Positions 1 through 5,457 of a DNA stretch of 7,741 bases are shown here, in pieces (positions within the stretch are counted from its first letter, which is position 1; each line of letters starts with the position of its first letter). Location: contig DINJ01000191.1 in assembly GCA_002423665.1 (NCBI GenBank), forward strand, positions 786 to 8,526, read 5' to 3'. Origin of the DNA: Bacteroidetes bacterium UBA5543 (GTDB taxonomy: Bacteria > Bacteroidota > Bacteroidia > Chitinophagales > Chitinophagaceae). The notes under the pieces were generated by a model. That model did no database searches and was not told the DNA's origin. It saw only the letters and a list, made by a program, of their open reading frames with translations. The translations under genes and the position numbers were made by a program.

Positions 1-1532
1 TGGAAAACCTGCTGCGCTTCTGGTTTATGTACCTGATAGGCTGGCTGGGGCAAACCGTAGTGAACGATATGCGCAAAAAAGTATTCCGCAAAGTATTGTT
101 CCAGGATATAGCCTACTACGACCGTACACCTATCGGCACGCTCACCACCCGCACCATCAACGACCTTGAGGCTGTGAACGAAGTATTCGGGCAGGGCGTT
201 ATCTCCATTATTGCGGATGTGCTCACCATCATCGCTATCATCATCGTAATGCTGGTGACGGATTGGAAACTGGCGCTGGTATGCCTTACCACCTTTCCCG
301 CCATCATCATCGCCACTTATATATTCAAAGAGTCGGTCAACAAATCATTTCAGCGGGTGCGCAATGCGGTCGCATCGCTCAACGCATTCGTGCAGGAACA
401 TATAGTAGGCATGTACATAGTGCAGGCTTTCGGGGCAGAGCAAAGGGAGGGCGACAAGTTCAAACAGATTAACAAAGAGCACCGTGACGCCAACATCAAA
501 GCGATATTCGCCTACTCAGTTTTCTTTCCCGTAGTGGAAATAATAGCTACTATAGCCATAGCCCTGCTGGTGTGGTGGGGTGCTGTGCGCATGATGCATT
601 TTGAAACCAGCCCCGGGGTAATCATTGCATTTGTGATGTACCTCAACCTGCTCTTCCGCCCCTTGCGTATGCTGGCCGATAAGTTCAATGTACTGCAAAT
701 GGGTATGGTAGCGGCAGAACGTGTATTTGGCGTATTGGACAGCAAAGAAAACCTGCACAACAAAGGCACACATGCCCCCGATCGGATAAACGGTGACGTT
801 ACTTTTGATGAAGTGCACTTCAGTTACAAACATGATATACCTGTATTGAAAGGGGTATCTTTTAATTTAGAAAAAGGCAAAACACTGGCGGTAGTCGGTC
901 ATACCGGTGCGGGCAAAACTTCTATCATCAGCCTGCTGAGCCGCCTGTACGAAGTAAACAAAGGCAGTATAAAAATAGATGGTACCGATATACGCGACTA
1001 TGATGTACACAACCTGCGCAGCCATATCGGCATTGTGTTGCAGGATGTCTTCCTGTTTTCGGGCTCTGTGGCTGACAATATCACGCTCCGTAATAAAGAC
1101 ATCAGCATAGAAGAAGTGCAACGTGTGACCAAAATGCTGGGCATGCACGAGCATATTATGAAACTACCCGGCGGCTACGACTTCAATGTAATGGAGAGAG
1201 GCAGCAGTATGTCGCAGGGGCAAAGGCAATTGTTGTCTTTCGCACGGGCACTGTTATACAACCCATCAATACTCGTGCTGGACGAAGCCACATCATCTGT
1301 TGACAGCGAAAGTGAACAACTGATACAACATGCGATTGATACTATGATACAGGGCCGCACTTCTATAGTGATTGCCCATCGCCTGTCCACTATACGCAAG
1401 GCCGATGAAATAATAGTCTTGGACAAAGGCCGCATTATAGAACAAGGCAACCACAAAGAATTGCTGGAAAAGAAGGGCGCCTATTACGACCTGTATACCG
1501 CCGTAGAGAAGCAAAAGGAGGAAGCGCTGTAG
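1..1532 (+). CDS. ABC exporter half-transporter (permease fused to ATPase), 5' partial
   Basis: This is an ATP-driven exporter of the MsbA/multidrug type, with a membrane domain followed by a nucleotide-binding domain; it should act as a dimer in the inner membrane. The frame is open from base 3 with no stop, so the true start is upstream. Numbering here counts from the internal Met at 27. Hydrophobic segments lie near residues 57-80, 83-101, 159-186 and 197-215. The ATPase domain is complete: Walker A GHTGAGKT (291-298), Q-loop Gln339, signature SMSQGQ (394-399; canonical LSGGQ has Gly where Gln397 sits, a common variant), Walker B ILVLDE with D419/E420, and switch His451. About 509 codons are visible and family members run to about 580-600, so roughly 80 N-terminal residues are missing. 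The substrate cannot be deduced. The next gene starts 33 nt downstream, so cotranscription is possible. Family assignment is very secure; a specific orthologue name is not. Confidence 0.96.
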   Translation, partial: ENLLRFWFMYLIGWLGQTVVNDMRKKVFRKVLFQDIAYYDRTPIGTLTTRTINDLEAVNEVFGQGVISIIADVLTIIAIIIVMLVTDWKLALVCLTTFPAIIIATYIFKESVNKSFQRVRNAVASLNAFVQEHIVGMYIVQAFGAEQREGDKFKQINKEHRDANIKAIFAYSVFFPVVEIIATIAIALLVWWGAVRMMHFETSPGVIIAFVMYLNLLFRPLRMLADKFNVLQMGMVAAERVFGVLDSKENLHNKGTHAPDRINGDVTFDEVHFSYKHDIPVLKGVSFNLEKGKTLAVVGHTGAGKTSIISLLSRLYEVNKGSIKIDGTDIRDYDVHNLRSHIGIVLQDVFLFSGSVADNITLRNKDISIEEVQRVTKMLGMHEHIMKLPGGYDFNVMERGSSMSQGQRQLLSFARALLYNPSILVLDEATSSVDSESEQLIQHAIDTMIQGRTSIVIAHRLSTIRKADEIIVLDKGRIIEQGNHKELLEKKGAYYDLYTAVEKQKEEAL

Positions 1533-1565
1533 CAGCTGTTCCATTTATTTTTTATAAATTTCCAT

Positions 1566-2195
1566 ATGTTTTTGAAAACTATTACCATACTATTTCTATC
1601 CATTGCAGTAGCAATTTCCGCTCATGCGCAGTGGCCCGAATTCGTGTACCCTGCTGACACTATTATTCAGGTAAATGGCAACAGTATAATGCTGGCAGGC
1701 CAAGTCGATACTGTTGAAGCCACTGACCCTGTAACATTAGGAGGGCGGCTTAGCCTGGATTATGACGGGTACCGCTCCCGCAAGGAAAATAATAAGGTAG
1801 TCCTCAACAGGGTACCTGTGCAGCTGAATGGCGAAAAAATATACAGCCCCTACGGAAGTACTGCCATAGAACATTGCGCAGAACTGGCCCGGGGTAAAAA
1901 ATACCTTTCAGAATATATACAGAAGAAAACCTGGTGGCAATACAAAAAGCTTTCGAAAGCGGCCTATAATGCAGATATAAGAAATATAGTGGTGAACAAA
2001 GAAGGTAATATTGTTTACTACGAATATAACGGCCTGTACAAAACTGACGGTTTCAACAGGCAACAAATATCCGCACACTATCTTGAGCGCGTAAACAAAA
2101 AGGTGCGGAACATGATGAACAAAGCGCAAATGAAACCTGCCATCGTTAATAATCAACCGGTAGCTTACCGCATAAAACATTATGAGCTGTTGTAG
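1566..2195 (+). CDS. Small exported protein of the locus-specific paralogous family (copy A)
   Basis: Function unknown; no catalytic motif is seen. The 209-residue product begins with a good Sec signal peptide: Lys4, a hydrophobic core and AHA|Q, with predicted cleavage after residue 21. It is therefore probably periplasmic or secreted. The mature part has the family motifs: VDTVEATDP, VPVQLNGEKIY (83-93), a KKYLSEYI helix, NIVVNKEGNIVYYEYNG (140-156), and a C-terminal MKPAIVNNQPVAYR. The last two resemble the beta-strand/turn and the PA..NGxPV end of TonB C-terminal domains, but there is no TonB membrane anchor or proline-rich linker. The same motifs occur in the genes at 2182 and 4749 and in the C-terminal part of the M56 sensor at 3248. 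No Shine-Dalgarno sequence is seen, which is normal for Bacteroidota. It overlaps the next gene by 14 nt. The gene is secure; the TonB-like relationship is inference. Confidence 0.88.
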   Translation: MFLKTITILFLSIAVAISAHAQWPEFVYPADTIIQVNGNSIMLAGQVDTVEATDPVTLGGRLSLDYDGYRSRKENNKVVLNRVPVQLNGEKIYSPYGSTAIEHCAELARGKKYLSEYIQKKTWWQYKKLSKAAYNADIRNIVVNKEGNIVYYEYNGLYKTDGFNRQQISAHYLERVNKKVRNMMNKAQMKPAIVNNQPVAYRIKHYELL

Positions 2196-2808
2196 GCGTA
2201 TAACCATTGCTGCACTATGCGCCCTATTCTTGCTTTCGTCTTTCAGGCAGGAGAAGGAAAACTATGGTGAGACCATCGTTACCAAACGTGGTGATGAAAT
2301 AACATTCACCAGACCAAAGGAACGGGAAGTACAAGTGGGGAACAAACTAAAGAGAAAGGTAACAACCGAAAAACCTAAACCCGTTTTAATAAATGGGAAA
2401 AAGATATATCACCATGAAGATGATGAAAAAGACCTGTGGAAGGGGACAGAAGCGGATACAAAAACAATAGAAGAGTACCTGCTCTTCAGGAAGATGATTG
2501 ACAGTGCGATAGCGACGGAAATAACGCATCTCCCTCCGGGATACTACCAATATGAAATGAGTAATATGGTGGTGGATGAACGAGGGTATATTGCCTATTA
2601 CGAAACAAAGGGTATTGTACAATACCACCCGGCATCCAACCCATTTACAAAACCCCGCACTACTCCCGTCAACCCTACCAGTGCTTATATCATAAATGGC
2701 ATTATCGCCAGGCAAGCCAATAAAATACGTTATACCTCCTTAATTATCAATGGCGAACCCACAGCCTATCTAACCGCATTCGGATATTCATACGACCATT
2801 CAGATTGA
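2182..2808 (+). CDS. Small exported protein of the same paralogous family, divergent (copy B)
   Basis: Function unknown. The 208-residue protein starts inside the end of the previous gene (14-nt overlap, ATGAGCTGTTGTAG), which implies translational coupling. Its N-terminus has two Arg (5, 6) followed by a hydrophobic run to about residue 20. This reads as a signal peptide or membrane anchor, but no clean cleavage site or lipobox is visible. Family motifs kept are KPVLINGKKIY (66-76), IEEYLLFRK, NMVVDERGYIAYYETKG (128-144), and a weakened C-terminal IINGEPTAYL where the siblings have KPA or RPA. The DT(V/F)E(V/A)xDP segment of the siblings is not recognisable; a lysine-rich stretch (about residues 45-66) replaces it. 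It is the most diverged of the four copies. It is followed by 53 nt holding the promoter of the repressor gene. The gene is well supported by the conserved motifs and its operon position. Confidence 0.84.
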   Translation: MSCCRRITIAALCALFLLSSFRQEKENYGETIVTKRGDEITFTRPKEREVQVGNKLKRKVTTEKPKPVLINGKKIYHHEDDEKDLWKGTEADTKTIEEYLLFRKMIDSAIATEITHLPPGYYQYEMSNMVVDERGYIAYYETKGIVQYHPASNPFTKPRTTPVNPTSAYIINGIIARQANKIRYTSLIINGEPTAYLTAFGYSYDHSD

Positions 2809-2825
2809 ACTTTTATAAGAGATTA

Positions 2826-2857
2826 TTTGCATTCTTCAGTTATATAACGTAAGTTTA
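2826..2857 (+). promoter_or_regulatory. Bacteroidota-type promoter of the repressor-sensor pair
   Basis: A -33 box TTTG (2826-2829) is followed after 20 nt by a -7 box TAAGTTTA (2850-2857), close to the Bacteroidota consensus TAnnTTTG. The spacing matches the known 19-21 nt. Only 4 nt separate the -7 box from the ATG at 2862, so the mRNA would be leaderless or nearly so. The promoter of the gene at 4749 shows the same two boxes with the same spacing and further matches between them. Confidence 0.6.
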
Positions 2858-2863
2858 CGTTAT
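2844..2863. promoter_or_regulatory. Perfect palindrome, probable repressor operator overlapping promoter and start codon
   Basis: Two perfect 9-bp arms, ataacgtaa (2844-2852) and ttacgttat (2855-2863), are separated by gt. The palindrome encloses the -7 box and reaches the first two bases of the repressor's ATG. BlaI/MecI-family repressors bind dyads in their own promoters, so autorepression is the obvious reading. That this protein binds this site is inference. Confidence 0.62.
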
Positions 2864-3245
2864 GAAGCGAAAAAAGACGATAGCACAACTGACTAAGGCC
2901 GAGGAAGAAGTGATGCATATAATATGGCAGATACAGCCCTGCCTGGTACGCGACATTATAGATCAGCTTGGTGACCCGGAGATACCACATAGCACGGTTT
3001 CATCGGTAGTGCGCATACTGGAGCGTAAAGGCTTCCTCGACCATAAAGCTTATGGCAAAACCTACGAGTATTTCCCGGTAATTTCTAAAGAAGAATATGC
3101 CCAACATGGCGTACAGAGCCTGGTAGAAAAATACTTCAGCGGCTCGCCCAAAAAATTAGTCTGCTTCCTGGTGAAGAATGAAAACATGGACCTGAAAGAA
3201 CTGAATGACTTGCTGAAATCTATTGATAACAATAAAAAGAAATAG
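2862..3245 (+). CDS. BlaI/MecI/CopY-family transcriptional repressor
   Basis: This is a 127-residue winged-helix DNA-binding repressor of the family controlled by M56 membrane peptidases. The N-terminal LTKAEEEVMHIIW (10-22) is the family hallmark. The probable recognition helix is HSTVSSVVRILERKG (43-57), followed by a wing ending at YEYFPV (68-73). Residues 76-120 form the helical dimerisation part. The stretch KLVCFLVKNENMD (98-110) aligns with the region where staphylococcal BlaI and MecI are cut by proteolysis during induction (an Asn-Phe bond near residue 101, from memory). The start at 2862 is chosen because LTKAEEE lies at its usual distance from the N-terminus and the next Met is inside the first helix. 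The M56 sensor gene begins 2 nt after the stop. A palindrome over the start codon suggests autorepression. The inducing signal is unknown; the family name does not imply beta-lactam sensing here. Confidence 0.95.
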   Translation: MKRKKTIAQLTKAEEEVMHIIWQIQPCLVRDIIDQLGDPEIPHSTVSSVVRILERKGFLDHKAYGKTYEYFPVISKEEYAQHGVQSLVEKYFSGSPKKLVCFLVKNENMDLKELNDLLKSIDNNKKK

Positions 3246-3247
3246 CT

Positions 3248-4696
3248 ATGCTGCAGTATATCATCAACTCAACGGCTATATGGCTCACAGGTTTCATCGT
3301 TTACGACTTGTTTTTCCGTCGGGAGCCGTACCATAGTTACAACAGGTTTTACTTACTGTGTATAATACTGTCAGGTGCTATCTTACCTCTGTGGCAATGG
3401 GACTACGATTCGGTAATATATACAGAGTTCAGCCAACCTATTATAGAACAAACCGTAATAGTTCGTGAGTCTATTGTCAGTAACGCAACTACCAATCTTA
3501 CACTTAGCTGGAGAGAATGGCTGCAAATCATTTACATAGCAGGCTTGGCAATATCGGCCCTAATTTTATTTAAAGACCTCTTCGCCATACTGAAGTTGTA
3601 CCACAAAGGTGACAAATCGAAAGATGGCACATGGACTATAGTAGAAACCGGGGCAAACATGAGCCCATTTTCTGCATTCAGGGTAGTATTTATCAGCGCG
3701 AAAGAAGACTATACAAAGGAAGAGCTGGCAATGGTGCTGGCGCATGAAGAGCAGCATGGGCATCTGCTGCATTTTATGGACGTCCTGATTATCCGCCTGT
3801 TTCAAATCCTGTTTTGGTTCAACCCAATGATATACCTGCTGGAAAAACGCCTGCTGCTGGTGCACGAGTACCAGGCAGACAAAGCAGTAGAAAATAACCC
3901 ATCGGAGTACGGACGTTTCCTGGTAGAACAATCTGTACTGAACGCAGCCCCTGTACTCGCCCATTCATTTATTCGTTCACCCTTAAAAAAACGCATACTT
4001 ATGTTAACAAAAAAAACAACCACTCTCGCCAGGGGCAAACAAATACTTATTGCTCCGTTTTTAGTACTTGCCTTTCTGCTTTTTACACAACACGTAATCT
4101 CTGGAGAGTTGCCGGATGGGACAGGCGATAAGTATTCGTATAAAGGGAACATCATTACATATTCACAAGAAGGCGCAACTGATACATTTGAAGTTGTTGA
4201 TCCGGTTAGTGGTGAGCATAAAATAATATTAACAAAACGCGGCCCTTACCCTATTCTGTTTAACAATGAGAAAATATACGATATTGAAGAATTGAATAAA
4301 CCCAAGTCACCTAGTGGATACACTTTTAAAGCAGCCACAAACCCAGCATTGTTACAAGAATACCTACTCACCAATCTGGATAGGGAAATAAGTAAACTCA
4401 AGGATGGAGAATATGTATTAAATATATATCACGTTATAGTGGATAAAGAAGGTAGAATTGTATTCTTCCGTTTTAGAGGAGTTGAAGAAATGATAACGCA
4501 GCGTGATGGTTTCAAAGCAGTCAATCCAATTGACGAAAACTTAAATGAACGATTTGCAAAGAAAGTAGCAATGCTTTTAAGCAATGCTCCTGCTCACAGG
4601 CCGGCTTGGTATAATGGGAAGCCTGCAAATAGCTTGGTTGAAAGTGGTGGCCTTGCACCATTTATTGTAAAGGACGGCAAACTCATATCATTATAA
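3248..4696 (+). CDS. M56-family (BlaR1/MecR1-type) membrane metallopeptidase sensor with TonB-like C-terminal domain
   Basis: This is a 482-residue inner-membrane zinc protease that should relieve repression by the BlaI-like protein encoded 2 nt upstream. Predicted membrane segments are at about residues 4-22, 33-49, 88-107 and 266-286, with further hydrophobic stretches near 178-195. The zinc site is HEEQH (166-170, catalytic Glu167), with the third ligand Glu207 in HEYQAD (206-211), as in M56 peptidases. BlaR1 and MecR1 carry an extracellular penicillin-binding domain after the last membrane helix. This protein instead has about 190 residues (290-482) with no SxxK/SxN/KTG set. They match the small exported proteins encoded nearby: DTFEVVDP, YPILFNNEKIY (334-344), LQEYLL, HVIVDKEGRIVFFRFRG (395-411) and HRPAWYNGKP (450-459). 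GC content falls from about 50% (3721-3960) to about 35% (4141-4560) on entering this part. The peptidase call is secure; the signal sensed is unknown. Confidence 0.93.
   Translation: MLQYIINSTAIWLTGFIVYDLFFRREPYHSYNRFYLLCIILSGAILPLWQWDYDSVIYTEFSQPIIEQTVIVRESIVSNATTNLTLSWREWLQIIYIAGLAISALILFKDLFAILKLYHKGDKSKDGTWTIVETGANMSPFSAFRVVFISAKEDYTKEELAMVLAHEEQHGHLLHFMDVLIIRLFQILFWFNPMIYLLEKRLLLVHEYQADKAVENNPSEYGRFLVEQSVLNAAPVLAHSFIRSPLKKRILMLTKKTTTLARGKQILIAPFLVLAFLLFTQHVISGELPDGTGDKYSYKGNIITYSQEGATDTFEVVDPVSGEHKIILTKRGPYPILFNNEKIYDIEELNKPKSPSGYTFKAATNPALLQEYLLTNLDREISKLKDGEYVLNIYHVIVDKEGRIVFFRFRGVEEMITQRDGFKAVNPIDENLNERFAKKVAMLLSNAPAHRPAWYNGKPANSLVESGGLAPFIVKDGKLISL
4110..4693 (+). other. C-terminal extracytoplasmic domain of the sensor, fourth copy of the shared module
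   Basis: This is the segment of the sensor downstream of its last membrane helix. It starts near DKYSYKGN, matched by NYKGN just after the signal peptide of the 4749 product, and ends with PFIVKDGKLISL, matched by PFTIKKGVVQY there. The matching start, end and internal motifs show that the whole domain, not a short motif, is shared. Its second half (VDKEGRI ... HRPAWYNGKP) resembles TonB C-terminal domains, which are known to be fused to M56 peptidases in Bacteroidota; here the likeness is weak. Confidence 0.7.
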
Positions 4697-4700
4697 ACTA

Positions 4701-4732
4701 ATTGCATTTCCTGCTTCATTACAGTAACTTTA
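4701..4732 (+). promoter_or_regulatory. Bacteroidota-type promoter of the exported protein gene at 4749
   Basis: ATTG (4701-4704) lies 20 nt before TAACTTTA (4725-4732), the same geometry as the repressor promoter at 2826-2857. The two 32-nt segments also share TTGCATT after the first base and GTAA.TTTA at the right end. The -7 box ends 16 nt before the ATG. Together with the inverted repeat around it, this suggests coregulation with the repressor gene. Confidence 0.52.
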
Positions 4733-4751
4733 TCTAAACACTACTGTAATG
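4717..4751. promoter_or_regulatory. Inverted repeat flanking the -7 box and ending in the start codon, possible operator
   Basis: Perfect 10-bp arms cattacagta (4717-4726) and tactgtaatg (4742-4751) flank a 15-nt spacer. The right arm ends in the ATG of the next gene, and the spacer holds most of the -7 box and the expected transcription start. The arms contain ATTACA and TGTAAT, reminiscent of the TACA/TGTA half-sites of BlaI/MecI operators. Binding by the local repressor is inference; an RNA hairpin in the 5' end is less likely because transcription probably starts inside the repeat. Confidence 0.5.
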
Positions 4752-5408
4752 CCGGCCACACAAAATATTCATAAAGGGATAGCTGTAATAACAGTATCCC
4801 TTTTTTTATGTACTTCTTTCAGCGTATCTGCACAGGTAAGCACCATCAATTATAAAGGGAATGTACTGGAAGTGAATAACATGGCTGATACCGTAGAGGT
4901 GCTGGACCCTATAACGATGGAAACATTGTGGGAAATCAGGAACCCCAACCCAATACCGCTGAAGTTGAATAACATGAACATATACGCAGACAACGAGGTA
5001 GAGCAACGCCCTTCAGTAACCGCCACTACATTAAGAAAGTACATTATTCAACAACTCAGCAGCCAGGTAAAAGCAGATGGAGAATACAGGTTAATGCTGG
5101 ACAATATCATCATCAGTGACAAAGGGAAGATTGTGTACCACAACTTCAATGGTTTAGAAAAAAAGGTCACCATAACGACAGATCGCAGCACACCTGATGA
5201 TAAACCTGCCCGGGTTGCACAAACAGACAGGTGGAAAGAAACAGATAAGAAACTAAACACTACACTCTCCACACAAATAGAAAAGGTAATTGACAAAGCA
5301 CCTGTTTACAAACCCGCAATAGTAGCGCGCCAACCCGTCCCCTGCCAATTAGACACAAAAGAATTGCAAAAACCATTTACAATAAAAAAAGGCGTGGTAC
5401 AATACTAA
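4749..5408 (+). CDS. Small exported protein of the paralogous family, closest to the sensor domain (copy D)
   Basis: Function unknown. The 219-residue protein has a signal peptide (His8-Lys9, a hydrophobic core, then VSA|Q, predicted cleavage after residue 28) and should be periplasmic or secreted. The mature protein starts VSTINYKGN and carries ADTVEVLDPIT, IPLKLNNMNIY (69-79), LRKYIIQQL, NIIISDKGKIVYHNFNG (119-135), YKPAIVARQP and a PFTIKKGVVQY tail. It matches the sensor's C-terminal domain at both ends, so these two are the closest pair of the family. A polar insert after the G-x-I-V-Y strand (about 136-165) is rich in Thr, Asp and Lys. The gene has its own promoter, built like that of the repressor, and an inverted repeat ending in its ATG, so it probably belongs to the same regulon. 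It ends at a hairpin terminator shared with the convergent peptidase gene. Confidence 0.9.
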   Translation: MPATQNIHKGIAVITVSLFLCTSFSVSAQVSTINYKGNVLEVNNMADTVEVLDPITMETLWEIRNPNPIPLKLNNMNIYADNEVEQRPSVTATTLRKYIIQQLSSQVKADGEYRLMLDNIIISDKGKIVYHNFNGLEKKVTITTDRSTPDDKPARVAQTDRWKETDKKLNTTLSTQIEKVIDKAPVYKPAIVARQPVPCQLDTKELQKPFTIKKGVVQY

Positions 5409-5437
5409 AGAATGGCTGCAAATTTGCAGCCCTTCTT
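5408..5437. terminator. Bidirectional hairpin terminator between convergent genes
   Basis: ggctgcaaa (5414-5422) and tttgcagcc (5423-5431) form a perfect 18-bp palindrome. It is extended, after one mismatch, by aagaa (5408-5412) pairing with ttctt (5433-5437). The hairpin sits in the 49-nt gap between the stop of the rightward gene (5406-5408) and the stop of the leftward peptidase gene (5458-5460), where one hairpin can serve both. There is no long T-tract, only the T-rich ttcttct on the + strand and the complementary strand's ttctt. Confidence 0.72.
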
Positions 5438-5457
5438 CTATCAACTATTCATTATGC

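Noticed and set aside
516..833. Long open frames on the minus strand under the ABC exporter and other genes
   Set aside because: They lie antisense to genes with clear family motifs, have no recognisable domains and are cysteine/histidine-rich in the way shadow frames are.
1520..1545. Possible terminator hairpin after the ABC exporter (agcgctgtagcagct)
   Set aside because: Only short imperfect complementarity, with no stable stem followed by a T-tract; the T-rich run at 1543-1553 has no stem before it.
1555..1562. TAAATTTC just before the ATG at 1566 as a -7 box for the first exported-protein gene
   Set aside because: The last base does not fit, no TTTG-like box lies about 20 nt upstream (agca is there), and the box would sit only 3 nt from the ATG. 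Read-through from the ABC exporter gene 33 nt upstream is as likely.
1566..2808. Calling the small exported proteins TonB energy transducers
   Set aside because: They have signal peptides instead of a retained TonB anchor and lack a proline-rich periplasm-spanning linker; only the C-terminal pattern is TonB-like.
3248..4696. Naming the repressor-sensor pair blaI-blaR1 as a beta-lactam resistance system
   Set aside because: There is no beta-lactamase or penicillin-binding protein gene in the window and no penicillin-binding sensor domain. BlaI/M56 pairs have many other roles.
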